Positions 1 through 7,239 of a DNA stretch of 13,553 nucleotides are shown one piece after another (the first letter of the stretch is position 1; the number at the start of each line of letters is the position of its first letter). The notes beneath the pieces are model-generated. The model had not been told where the DNA came from. It made no database searches and worked only from the letters and a program-made list of their open reading frames with translations. Source of the DNA: JBBSIN01 sp038232055 (GTDB taxonomy: Bacteria > Actinomycetota > Actinomycetes > JADGOV01); the NCBI GenBank assembly GCA_038232055.1, contig JBBSIN010000060.1:1-13553 (forward strand), read 5' to 3'. The translations under genes were made by a program, and so were the position numbers.

Positions 1-933
1 CTAGCGGTTGAGGACGACTAGCGCGACGACGAGCGCCTGCGCGATCGTCAGCGGCACCAGCACCACCCAGGCGAACTCGACGTAGCGGTCCATCCGGATG
101 GTCGGGAACCGCCGGTGTGCCCAGACGAGCGCCGCGAGTACGGCGGCGGTCTTTCCGGCCACCCAGACCCAGGCGGGCAGCAGCGGTCCGTGGCCGCCAC
201 CAAGGAACAGCGGCACCGCGAACGCCGCGGACACCACGAGCAGTAGCCAGCGGCCGCCGAGGAACACCAGCCGGTCCACGCCGGACAGGTCGGCGGTGAC
301 CCCACCGGCGATGTCGCCGCCGGTAGGGGCGTCGAACGGTGCCCAGAACGCCATCGCCGCCGCGCTCATCAGGTAGACGACGAACGCCACCGGCATCCAG
401 ACCGCGAACCACAGCCCGGACTGCGCGTCGACGATGCCGCCCACGCGCAGTGTCTCGGCGCCCAGCGCCGCGGTGATGATGGCGAACATGTGCGGCAGCT
501 CGTACGCCAGCCCCTGAGCGACGAACCGGTATCCGCCGACGAGAGCCATCGCCGAGTTCGGCCCCCACCCTGCCAACCACACGGCAGCCCAGGCGAGGAC
601 CTCCATCGCGTTGAACCACACGACGCCGACGCGGAGGTCGCCGACCGGGCGAGCGCCGAGTGGGACGACCAGCGCGGCGAGCACCGCGGCGACCGGCAGC
701 GTGGCGAGGCCAAGCCGCCACAGCAGCGCGTCCGGAGCGAGCGTCGTACGCCGCTGCTGGACGAGCAGCCGACTCGTCTCGCGCAGCGGCGACGAGGCGA
801 CCTGCACCGTCGAGCACGTCGCGCCGCCGGCGCGAGCGGCCAGCACCGCGTCGAAGGCGGCGGCCGCCAGGGTGACCACGGCAAGAACGACCGGGAGCAG
901 CAGCACCGTCCAGGTCGGCAGCGAGTCAGGCAC
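1..933 (-). CDS. nuoH: NuoH-like subunit of a divergent complex I-type operon
   Basis: Resembles the NuoH (ND1) membrane subunit, which in true complex I forms the quinone chamber and its link to the proton path. At 310 residues it is slightly shorter than usual and has about eight hydrophobic segments. Recognisable stretches are GYRFVAQGLAYELPH (134-148), WAPFDAP (197-203) and RRFPTIRMDRYVEFAW (274-289). The GTG at 933 is chosen because GGAG lies six bases upstream and it overlaps the previous stop by 8 bases; an ATG at 975 is possible but would overlap by 50 bases. Odd points: the GPNR-type loop after helix 1 is unrecognisable, and the acidic loop normally like PFDLPEAE..EL..EYSG reads PFDAPTGGDIAGGVTADLSG (199-218), so key glutamates are gone. 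The stop codon is at the left edge of the window, and further nuo genes probably follow beyond it. Family assignment is firm; normal quinone reduction is doubtful. Confidence 0.88.
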   Translation of the reverse strand: MPDSLPTWTVLLLPVVLAVVTLAAAAFDAVLAARAGGATCSTVQVASSPLRETSRLLVQQRRTTLAPDALLWRLGLATLPVAAVLAALVVPLGARPVGDLRVGVVWFNAMEVLAWAAVWLAGWGPNSAMALVGGYRFVAQGLAYELPHMFAIITAALGAETLRVGGIVDAQSGLWFAVWMPVAFVVYLMSAAAMAFWAPFDAPTGGDIAGGVTADLSGVDRLVFLGGRWLLLVVSAAFAVPLFLGGGHGPLLPAWVWVAGKTAAVLAALVWAHRRFPTIRMDRYVEFAWVVLVPLTIAQALVVALVVLNR

Positions 934-2113
934 CGGCCGTCTCCGCCCGTACGACGGAGGTGATCTCGTCCACATCGGGGTCGAGACTCGCGACGATGAG
1001 CCGGGCGGCCGCTACGTCCACACCATCGACCAAGGCGGGCAGGACGTCGAGCAGCGGCCGCGAGGGCGGTGGACCGTCGCCAAGCCGTCCGCGCGGCCCG
1101 TCCCGGTCGTCGGGTTGCAGGAGTTCGGCGTCGTCGACCTGGCGCAACGCTGTCAGCGTCTCGGCCAGCCATCGCGTCCACCGGGCAGTCACGTCGCCGC
1201 CGGCGCGCAGCGCCGGACCGGTGACGCCGGCAGCGACGGCGGCGTCCTCGTCGAGCACGCCGAGACCGTCCGTGAGCCATCGCAGGGTCCGCGAGCGCCG
1301 TACCCGACGCGCGAGCGACTGCGCTGCCGGGAGCAACCGCTGCCCGGGAACATCCGCCAGCGTCTCGTCGCGCAGGCGACGCGTCCGGGTGGCCGCGGCA
1401 GGCCAGCCGGCGACGGCGAGGAACCGGCCGAGGCTGTCCAGGTGGGCACCGGCGAGGCGACGGGCCGCGGCTCCCCGCGTGGCCCGCCCGGAAGTCGGGC
1501 GGCACAGCCACGGCTCGTCCCAGTACGGCGCCCCGGTGTCGACGCCGTCCCATTCGACGTCGACGTCGGCGCCCTGGACGAGGTCACCCTGCAGCGCGAG
1601 TCGCACGACGAGACCGTGCGGCCAGTCCAGCAGGAAGGGTCCGAACGGCACCTGTAGCTGGTCGAGCTTGAGCCCGTCGCGGTCGGTAGTGCGGTCGGCC
1701 ATCGGCAGCCCGTGGGGCATCTCCATGGTGTGCGCGTCGTGCCCGGACGGTTCCTGGTCCGCACGGCGAGCCGCACGACGACCGGCTCGGGTGCGCTGCG
1801 ACGCCAGATCGGAGAGCGCAGCCTGCGCGGCGTCCAGCGCCTGACCGGCGTGCTCCGCCCGGGCGACGACGACTCGCGCCCGCGGCGCCGGCATCTCCAC
1901 CCACAGCTCCTCGATGACCGGCCCGGACCGCTCCCCGACCGCCCCGGCGACGACGAGCAGCTGGGCGTCGGCCGGACTGGCGGCGACCGGCCAGTCCCGC
2001 CGGCGCAGCTGCGACTCGACGGCCAGCCGGGTTGCGGTACCGCCGGCAGCGGAAACGACGAGGGCGTGCGGACGGCCGACCGAGAAGCCGAGCAGCCGGC
2101 GGGTCAGGTCCAT
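926..2113 (-). CDS. Degenerate NuoB/NuoD-like fusion protein of the complex I-like operon
   Basis: A 395-residue soluble protein. The ATG at 2113 overlaps the nuoA stop by 10 bases. Residues 46-85 (SPADAQLLVVAGAVGE, then PVIEELWVEMPAPRARVVV) match the NuoB pattern sPRqADvlivaGt..nk.aPvl..vydqMPePk.vi. The preceding NuoB stretch with the tandem cysteines reads HALVVSAAGGTA (16-27), without cysteine. From about 154 it follows NuoD: FGPFLLDWPHGLVVRLALQG (157-176) for the GPqHPs..GvLrl..eldGe strand, GGDVTARW (305-312) for the GDvyaRy region, and LLDVLPALVDG (354-364) plus IVASLDPDVDEI (373-384) for the end. The only cysteine is C204. The linker is His/Met-rich (125-138). In true complex I, NuoB carries cluster N2 and NuoD lines the quinone site; this protein cannot hold N2 with cysteines. 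It may be a structural placeholder. Alignment by eye, so the NuoD half is less certain than the NuoB half. Confidence 0.7.
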   Translation of the reverse strand: MDLTRRLLGFSVGRPHALVVSAAGGTATRLAVESQLRRRDWPVAASPADAQLLVVAGAVGERSGPVIEELWVEMPAPRARVVVARAEHAGQALDAAQAALSDLASQRTRAGRRAARRADQEPSGHDAHTMEMPHGLPMADRTTDRDGLKLDQLQVPFGPFLLDWPHGLVVRLALQGDLVQGADVDVEWDGVDTGAPYWDEPWLCRPTSGRATRGAAARRLAGAHLDSLGRFLAVAGWPAAATRTRRLRDETLADVPGQRLLPAAQSLARRVRRSRTLRWLTDGLGVLDEDAAVAAGVTGPALRAGGDVTARWTRWLAETLTALRQVDDAELLQPDDRDGPRGRLGDGPPPSRPLLDVLPALVDGVDVAAARLIVASLDPDVDEITSVVRAETAGA

Positions 2114-2454
2114 CGGAACGCGCCCTCTCGCCACGCGTACGCCACCCCGGCGAGCAGGATGGCGAGGAAGAGGAACATCTCGATGACCGAGCTGACGCCG
2201 ACCGCGGAGACGACGAGCGTCCACGGGTACATGAACAGCATCTCCATGTCGAAGGCAAGGAAGATCATCGTGACGGCGTACCAGCGGACGTGGTAACGCG
2301 ACACCGCATGCTGGCTCGGCGTAAGCCCCGAGGTGAAGGCCGACGCCTCGAGCGGTTCGCGGACGACCGCGAGCAGCAGGCCTGCGGCATAGAGGCCGGC
2401 GACGACGGCGCAGGCCACCAGCAGGAGTAGCGCCGCGGCCGCGAAGCCGGTCAT
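2104..2454 (-). CDS. nuoA: NuoA-like small membrane subunit
   Basis: 116 residues, the usual NuoA (ND3) length, with three hydrophobic segments at about 5-30, 57-80 and 87-105. The family hallmark FDMEMLFMYPW is at 68-78, with the buried glutamate E71 kept; NuoA normally reads FDvE..fLyPW. The ATG at 2454 overlaps the regulator's TGA as ATGA, which decides the start and implies translational coupling. NuoA anchors the junction between the peripheral and membrane arms of complex I. The loop between helices 1 and 2 normally contains PYECG, whose cysteine is the well-known ND3 loop thiol; here it reads PLEASA (34-39), so the cysteine is lost. This agrees with the divergence of the two following subunits. 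Confidence 0.88.
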   Translation of the reverse strand: MTGFAAAALLLLVACAVVAGLYAAGLLLAVVREPLEASAFTSGLTPSQHAVSRYHVRWYAVTMIFLAFDMEMLFMYPWTLVVSAVGVSSVIEMFLFLAILLAGVAYAWREGAFRWT

Positions 2455-2882
2455 GAGTTCGTACCGTCGTCGGGGAGCGGCGCGCGCGTCATCGCCACGA
2501 GCTGGTGCAGGCAGTGTTCGCGCAGCGGCGTTGGGAAGCCGTCGCCCAGCCGGTAGAACACGACGCGGCCCTCCTTTCTGGTCGTCAGCAACCCAGCTGT
2601 GCGCAGGATGCGCAGTCCGTAGCCGACCGCATCCTCGGTGGCGTCCAGCGCCAGCGCGATGTCCCCGACGCAGAGCTCCTCGACCAGGTCCAGCGCGTAG
2701 ACGATGCGGGAGCGTATGGGGTCGGCGAGTAGCGACAGCAACCCGGTCAGCCGCGCCGCGTCCTCGACCGACAGGCCACGTTGTCGAGCCCGCGCCACGC
2801 GGCGGCCGTCGACGGGATGGTCGTGCGGCTGCGTTTGGTCGTACGGCGGCGGCGGCTGCGGCTGCGGCTGCGGAGCGCTCAC
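2451..2882 (-). CDS. ArsR-family winged-helix transcriptional regulator
   Basis: A winged-helix repressor of the ArsR/SmtB type, 143 residues from the GTG at 2882. That start has AGGA seven bases upstream; a TTG at 2915 would add 11 residues. The N terminus is Pro/Gln-rich and low in complexity. The DNA-binding domain spans about 40-115: LADPIRSRIVYAL (52-64), the metal-loop position ELCVGDIALAL (69-79), recognition-helix region AVGYGLRILRTAGLL (85-99) and wing RKEGRVVFYRL (102-112). Classical ArsR has ELCVCDL; here only C71 remains of the pair, but the C-terminal helix has EHCLH (122-126), so C71, H123, C124 and H126 could bind a metal or sense redox state. It is the first gene of the complex I-like operon, with its stop overlapping the nuoA start, so it probably controls that operon and itself. 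The effector is unknown. Confidence 0.88.
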   Translation of the reverse strand: MSAPQPQPQPPPPYDQTQPHDHPVDGRRVARARQRGLSVEDAARLTGLLSLLADPIRSRIVYALDLVEELCVGDIALALDATEDAVGYGLRILRTAGLLTTRKEGRVVFYRLGDGFPTPLREHCLHQLVAMTRAPLPDDGTNS

Positions 2883-2971
2883 GCTCCCGTCCTGGCCATT
2901 TCGACACCCGCGCAAACGTGCGGATGTCCAGGCTGAATCCGCTCGGTCACCGCGTCACTACAGTTCTCTTG

Positions 2972-2991
2972 CAATACGCCCCGCCGTACTG
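2972..2991. promoter_or_regulatory. Imperfect palindrome in the regulator/peptidase divergent region, possible operator
   Basis: The sequence is CAaTACG, six bases, CGTAcTG: seven-base arms with one mismatched pair. It lies about 90 bases upstream of the ArsR start and 114 bases upstream of the peptidase start, in the only divergent gap of this part of the window. ArsR proteins bind such dyads as dimers. That this is the operator is inference; no convincing -35/-10 pair was found on either strand of the gap (2883-3104). Confidence 0.3.
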
Positions 2992-3055
2992 AAAGATGCG
3001 CTCAATCCGTTGCGCAGCCCTATGCCGATTCCGGTGGGCGGGCGCGGCATTTCTG

Positions 3056-3075
3056 GCCCGTACCCGCCGACGGGC
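3056..3075 (+). promoter_or_regulatory. Hairpin in the peptidase 5' leader
   Basis: GCCCGT, an eight-base loop, then ACGGGC forms a perfect 6-bp stem 30 bases before the peptidase start and 19 bases before its ribosome-binding site. It could shape the leader of the mRNA, but such stems arise easily at this GC content, so a role is uncertain. Confidence 0.25.
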
Positions 3076-3094
3076 GCGGGCTGTCCCCGAACCG

Positions 3095-3100
3095 AAGGAG
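3095..3100 (+). promoter_or_regulatory. Ribosome-binding site of the M4 peptidase
   Basis: AAGGAG sits four bases before the ATG at 3105 and is a close match to the Shine-Dalgarno consensus. It fixes the start of the peptidase, directly in front of a typical signal peptide. Confidence 0.75.
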
Positions 3101-3104
3101 CTCC

Positions 3105-5168
3105 ATGAAGAGCAGCACAGGAGGGGCCGTCGCGCTGGCGCTTCTCGCCACCGCGCTCGCCAGCCCGACAGCGGCCGGCGCGAGCGAGACCCGAAGCAGC
3201 ACGGCGACCGGCTCGGCGGCCGTCGCCGTCGACCGTGCCGCCACAGCGATCGCGACGCACCCCGACGCGCTGCACGCGAGCGCTGCGGATGCCTTCCGCA
3301 GCAGAGGGGTCGTTCTGGACCGCGACGGCGCCAGCTCCGTGCGCTACAACAGGACCTTCCGCGGCCTGTCTGTCCTCGGCGGCGACGTCGTCGTACACCT
3401 GAGCCGCACCGGTGCGCTTCGCAGCGTCTCGCAGACGCTCGCGCACCCCATCCGCATCGGCGTGACGCCGCGGGTGTCGCCGCGCGCCGCGACCTCGGCT
3501 GCCGCACGCGGCATCGCCGGCACCGTTGGGTCGCGCAGCGCCCGCCTCGTCGTCGACGCCACCTCTGTCGCCGGCCCAAGGCTCGCCTGGGACGTCGTCA
3601 CCGTAGGTGTGCGGCGCGACCAGACCCCGATGCGCCTGCACAGCGTCGTCGACGCCGGCAACGGTTCCCTCGTGCGTCGCTACGACGAGATCGAGACCGG
3701 CACGGGCAACAGCATCTACTCCGGCCAGGTCGCCATCGGCACGAGCCGTAACGCGAGCACCGGCGCGTACGAGATGAAGGACCCGAGCCGCGGCAACAAC
3801 TACACGACCGACCTCAACCAGGCCACGACCGGCGGCGGTGCGCTGTTCACCGACGCGGACGACGTCTGGGGCAACGGGGCGCAGTCCAACCGACAGAGCG
3901 CGGGGGTCGACGCCCACTACGGCGCACAGACGACCTTCGATTACTACAAGAACGTGCAGGGCCGCAACGGCATCTTCAACAACGGCACCGGCGTGCGGTC
4001 ACGCGTGCACTACGGCCAGAACTACAACAACGCCTTCTGGGACGGCACCCAGATGACCTACGGCGACGGCAGTGGCAACGCCAAGCCGCTCGTCGAGCTC
4101 GACGTGGCCGGACATGAGATGACCCACGGCGTCACCGAGAACACTGCCAACCTCACCTACTCCGGTGAGAGCGGTGGCCTCAACGAGGCGACGAGCGACA
4201 TCTTCGGCACGATGGTCGAGTTCTACGCCAACAACGCCAGCGACGTCGGCGACTACCTCATCGGCGAGAAGATCAACCTCAACGGCAACGGTACGCCGCT
4301 GCGCTACATGGACAAGCCGAGCAAGGACGGCGCGTCCAAGGACTGCTGGTACTCCGGCATCGGCAGCCTCAACGTCCACTACTCCTCCGGGCCGGCGAAC
4401 CACGTGTTCTACCTGCTCGCCGAGGGCAGCGGCGCGAAGACCATCAACGGGGTCTCCTACAACAGCCCCACCTGCGACGGCTCCACCGTCGCCGGCATCG
4501 GTCAAGCAGCCGCTGCCAAGATTTGGTTCCGGGCGCTCACCGTCTACATGACCTCCAGCACGAACTACGCCGGTGCGCGTCAGGCCGCAGTCAACGCCGC
4601 GAAGGACCTCTACGGCGCGACGAGTACGCAGTGCACCGGAGTGGAGCGCGCCTTCAGCGCGATCAGCGTTACCGGGGCGACGTGCGGCACGACTCCGCCG
4701 CCGCCGCCGCCCGCCGGCGGCAACCTCCTCCAGAACCCGGGCTTCGAGAGCGGCGCCACCGCCTGGTCGCAGAGCTCGGGCGTCATCAGCAACGACGCGA
4801 CGCGATCCCATGCCGGCTCCTGGCTGGCCTGGCTCGACGGGTACGGCGCGACGCACACCGACACGCTCTCCCAGCAGGTGACGATTCCGTCGGTGAGTAG
4901 CGCAACGCTCTCGATGTGGCTGCGGGTCGCTACGAACGAGACGACGACCACCAGGGCGTACGACAAGCTCTCCGTGCAGGTGGTTTCCGGTACGACGACG
5001 ACGCTGGCGACGTACTCCAACCTCAACGCGACGAGCGGCTACGTGCAGAAGACGTTCAGCCTCTCCTCGTTCGTCGGCAAGACAGTCACGATCAAGCTGG
5101 TCGGCGCAGAGGACGCCTCGCTCGCGACGAGCTTCCTCGCCGACGACTTCTCGCTGACGACGGGCTGA
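3105..5168 (+). CDS. Secreted M4-family (thermolysin-like) zinc metallopeptidase with C-terminal carbohydrate-binding-like domain
   Basis: A 687-residue extracellular zinc endopeptidase precursor. Residues 1-27 are a signal peptide (KSS, then a hydrophobic Ala/Leu stretch ending near AAGAS). The FTP/PepSY-type propeptide covers about 45-195, including FRGLSVLGGDVVVHL (85-99), and would be removed autocatalytically. The catalytic domain is about 200-525. Zinc ligands H337 and H341 lie in HEMTH with E338 as general base; the third ligand E361 is in GGLNEATSD. The 24-residue spacing from H337 to E361 equals that in thermolysin (H142 to E166). H425 in NVHYSSGPANH corresponds to thermolysin H231. 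A six-proline linker (about 531-536) leads to a beta-rich domain at 541-687 starting NLLQNPGFESG, typical of carbohydrate-binding or jelly-roll tails on actinobacterial exoenzymes. It stands alone on its strand and faces a lipoprotein that may inhibit it. Confidence 0.95.
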   Translation: MKSSTGGAVALALLATALASPTAAGASETRSSTATGSAAVAVDRAATAIATHPDALHASAADAFRSRGVVLDRDGASSVRYNRTFRGLSVLGGDVVVHLSRTGALRSVSQTLAHPIRIGVTPRVSPRAATSAAARGIAGTVGSRSARLVVDATSVAGPRLAWDVVTVGVRRDQTPMRLHSVVDAGNGSLVRRYDEIETGTGNSIYSGQVAIGTSRNASTGAYEMKDPSRGNNYTTDLNQATTGGGALFTDADDVWGNGAQSNRQSAGVDAHYGAQTTFDYYKNVQGRNGIFNNGTGVRSRVHYGQNYNNAFWDGTQMTYGDGSGNAKPLVELDVAGHEMTHGVTENTANLTYSGESGGLNEATSDIFGTMVEFYANNASDVGDYLIGEKINLNGNGTPLRYMDKPSKDGASKDCWYSGIGSLNVHYSSGPANHVFYLLAEGSGAKTINGVSYNSPTCDGSTVAGIGQAAAAKIWFRALTVYMTSSTNYAGARQAAVNAAKDLYGATSTQCTGVERAFSAISVTGATCGTTPPPPPPAGGNLLQNPGFESGATAWSQSSGVISNDATRSHAGSWLAWLDGYGATHTDTLSQQVTIPSVSSATLSMWLRVATNETTTTRAYDKLSVQVVSGTTTTLATYSNLNATSGYVQKTFSLSSFVGKTVTIKLVGAEDASLATSFLADDFSLTTG

Positions 5169-5181
5169 CACCTCGGCGTTG

Positions 5182-5211
5182 CCCCGGCCGGGGTCATGAC
5201 ACCGGCCGGGG
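5182..5211. terminator. Bidirectional terminator between peptidase and lipoprotein genes
   Basis: CCCCGGCCGG, a ten-base loop, then CCGGCCGGGG gives a perfect 10-bp GC stem. The loop itself contains the palindrome GTCATGAC (5193-5200), so a longer interrupted hairpin can form. It fills the 43-base gap between two convergent stop codons (5168 and 5212) and so can serve both strands. There is no long U-run, as is common for actinomycete terminators. Confidence 0.75.
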
Positions 5212-5748
5212 TCAGCTAAGCGGCTTGCATCCAGCGGACCCGTCGCCCGACCGCGCCACCGAAGCCGCGGAGAAGAGGGCAGCCACCGTCGCGACGGCTG
5301 CCTGCTGCTCAGGCCCCGGGGTGTCCGCGTCGAGAACGGCGCGATGGCCCTCTGCGCGTACGACGAAGGTCATGACGTCACTGTGGCCCGGGCTGCTCTG
5401 CGCCGAGGGCAGCCCGGACCAGTCGATGCCGCGGACCCGCTGCCGCTCCGCCGAGCCCAGCCGGCAGCGGCTCCGGCGGCCGTCCTTCGTCGACAGCTCG
5501 ACCGTGCCGTCGGTCGATACGACCAGCGTGTCGTCGAATCCGCCGATGCCGCCGGTCCGCCGCAGCTCGAGGGCCACGACCTTGCCCCCGCTGCCGGCCG
5601 CGGGAGACGGCGAGGAGTCGGGAGACGGCGAGGTGCCGGGCGCCGATGACGAGGCGGCCGTCGGCGGTTCCCCGCCGCCGCATGCCGCGCACAGTGCCGT
5701 CAGGAGCAGCAGAGCGACCAGGACGGGGTTGCGAAGCATGCCGGTCAT
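5212..5748 (-). CDS. Lipoprotein with an emfourin-like domain, possible M4 peptidase inhibitor
   Basis: 178 residues from the ATG at 5748, which follows GGAGGA closely; an ATG at 5739 is the alternative. It has a lipoprotein signal peptide with lipobox LCAAC followed by GGG, then a Ser/Pro/Ala spacer (SPSPDSSPSP), so it should be anchored outside the membrane. The globular part begins with LELRRTGGIGGFDDTLVV and ends with a helix about AAVATVAALFSAAS. The opening strand with the RTGGIGG turn, the central acidic/helix section and the final strand plus helix resemble the emfourin family, small proteins that inhibit M4 (protealysin/thermolysin) peptidases and are often encoded beside them. Here the neighbour is indeed an M4 peptidase, convergent and 43 bases away. 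Two cysteines, in SRCRLG and AGCKPLS, could pair. Lipoprotein is firm; inhibitor is inference from pattern and context. It lies 48 bases after the gluconate permease and may share its transcript. Confidence 0.8.
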   Translation of the reverse strand: MTGMLRNPVLVALLLLTALCAACGGGEPPTAASSSAPGTSPSPDSSPSPAAGSGGKVVALELRRTGGIGGFDDTLVVSTDGTVELSTKDGRRSRCRLGSAERQRVRGIDWSGLPSAQSSPGHSDVMTFVVRAEGHRAVLDADTPGPEQQAAVATVAALFSAASVARSGDGSAGCKPLS

Positions 5749-5796
5749 GTTCCTCCGACGCAGCCGGTGCCGAGCCCGTTCCGTGGGCGCCAACCC

Positions 5797-7239
5797 TCAG
5801 ACGACGACGTCGAGCAGCAGCACGAAGATGAGGCCCACGACGGAGATGATGGTTTCCATCACCGACCAGCTCTTGATCGTCTCCCCCACGCTGAGGCCGA
5901 AGTACTCCTTGACGAGCCAGAAGCCGGCGTCGTTGACGTGAGAGAAGAACAGGGACCCGCAGCCCACGGCCAGGACGAGCAGGGCCACGCCCGGCCGGTT
6001 CAGGCCGGCGGCAAGGGGCACGACGATCCCGGCCGCCGTGATCGTTGCGACGGTGGCCGACCCGGTCGCCAGCCGAATGCCGACGGCGACGAGCCACCCG
6101 AGCAGGAGCGGTGAGAGGTTCGCGCCCTTCGCGGCGTCGGAGACGAGGTTCGCGACACCCGCGTCGACGAGCGTCTGCTTGAAGCCACCGCCGGCCGCCA
6201 CGATCAGCAGGATGCCGGCGATAGGTGGCAGGGAGGCGCTGAGGGACGTCGAGATGCGGTCCCTGGTGAGCCCCGCCTGCACGCCGAGGGTGAACATGGC
6301 GAGGATGACGCCGGCGAGCAGCGCCACGACCGGCGTCCCGACGATATCGAGCACGCTGCGTAGCTTGTTGCCATCGGCGAGGGTCAGCTCTCCGATGGCT
6401 CGCAGCAGCATCATGACGACCGGCAGGAGCACGGTGACCACGGCTGGACCGAAGGCCGGCCGGCGCCGAGGCCGGCCCTCCTCCAGGGTCCCGGCAACGG
6501 CTACATCCTGCTCGGGCTGTTGGGGACTTCCCAGGTCCGCACCGGGACCGTAACCGGCGTCCGCAGCGCCCACCGAGACCCGTTCCCGTTCCTGCACCAG
6601 CGCAGCGGGACCGGCGGCGTGTATCCGGGAGCTGATGAAGCTTCCGTAGACCGGTCCGGCGAGGATGACGGTCGGGATGGCGACAATGAGCCCGAAGAGA
6701 AGGGTCAGGCCGAGGTCCGCGTGGAGGGCGGCGATGGCGACGAGCGGCCCCGGGTGCGGCGGCACCAGCCCGTGCAGGACCGAGAGGCCGGCGAGGGCCG
6801 GAATGCCGATCCGCAGCAGTGGTACGTCGGTGCGTCGCGAGGCGAGCAGCACGATGGGCACCAGCAGGACCACGCCCACCTCGAAGAACAGCGGGATGCC
6901 GACCAGGGCGGCGACGCCGGCCATGGCCCACGGCAGGGCCCGTCCGGAGACGTGGTCGACGACCGACCCCACGATGCGGTCGGCGCCACCCGAGTCGGCG
7001 AGCAGACCGCCGATCATGGCTCCCAGCGCTATCAGCAGGCCGACGCTGCCGACCGTTGACCCAACGCCCTTGGTGAAGCTCTCGACCGTCTTGTCCGGTG
7101 CCAGGCCGGCCACCGAGCCGAGAACGGCCGAGCCCAGGATGAGCGCCAGGAAGGGATGCACCTTGAGCCAGGTGATGAGCAGGACCACGGTGGCGATCCC
7201 GAGCAGGGCTGCGACGGTCAGCTGCGCATGGTTGGTCAT
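5797..7239 (-). CDS. gntP: GntP-family gluconate:H+ symporter
   Basis: A 480-residue inner-membrane permease with a dozen or more hydrophobic helices, of the GntP/GntT gluconate transporter family, which imports gluconate with protons. Family signatures seen include PFLALILGSAVLGSVAG near the N terminus, ALGAMIGGLLADSGGADRIV, GIPLFFEVGVVLLVPIV, HGLVPPHPGPLVAI, GILLIVAAGGGFKQTLVDAG and the C-terminal FSHVNDAGFWLVKEYFGLSV. A hydrophilic central loop of about 60 residues (roughly 205-265) is rich in Glu, Gln and Arg and explains the length above the common 440-450. The ATG at 7239 has GGAGG five bases upstream and overlaps the gluconokinase stop as ATGA, so the two are coupled. No GntR-type regulator is nearby. 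Confidence 0.93.
   Translation of the reverse strand: MTNHAQLTVAALLGIATVVLLITWLKVHPFLALILGSAVLGSVAGLAPDKTVESFTKGVGSTVGSVGLLIALGAMIGGLLADSGGADRIVGSVVDHVSGRALPWAMAGVAALVGIPLFFEVGVVLLVPIVLLASRRTDVPLLRIGIPALAGLSVLHGLVPPHPGPLVAIAALHADLGLTLLFGLIVAIPTVILAGPVYGSFISSRIHAAGPAALVQERERVSVGAADAGYGPGADLGSPQQPEQDVAVAGTLEEGRPRRRPAFGPAVVTVLLPVVMMLLRAIGELTLADGNKLRSVLDIVGTPVVALLAGVILAMFTLGVQAGLTRDRISTSLSASLPPIAGILLIVAAGGGFKQTLVDAGVANLVSDAAKGANLSPLLLGWLVAVGIRLATGSATVATITAAGIVVPLAAGLNRPGVALLVLAVGCGSLFFSHVNDAGFWLVKEYFGLSVGETIKSWSVMETIISVVGLIFVLLLDVVV

Noticed and set aside
369..1553. Minus-strand open frame (394 codons) across nuoH and the NuoB/D-like gene
   Set aside because: It is in a different frame from two overlapping genes with conserved motifs and is strongly Arg/Pro-rich, the usual shadow composition.
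2844..2876. GGC/TGCGGC simple repeat
   Set aside because: It encodes the Pro/Gln-rich N terminus of the ArsR-type regulator on the minus strand; compositional and too irregular to be treated as a functional repeat.
2969..2996. TTGCAA with TACTGA or GAAAGA as a promoter upstream of the peptidase
   Set aside because: Spacing to TACTGA is only 12 bases and GAAAGA is a poor -10 element, so no promoter was called.
3999..5171. Minus-strand open frame (390 codons) opposite the M4 peptidase
   Set aside because: The plus strand carries a complete signal peptide, HEMTH motif and thermolysin spacing; the antisense product is Arg/Val/Gly-rich without a recognisable domain.
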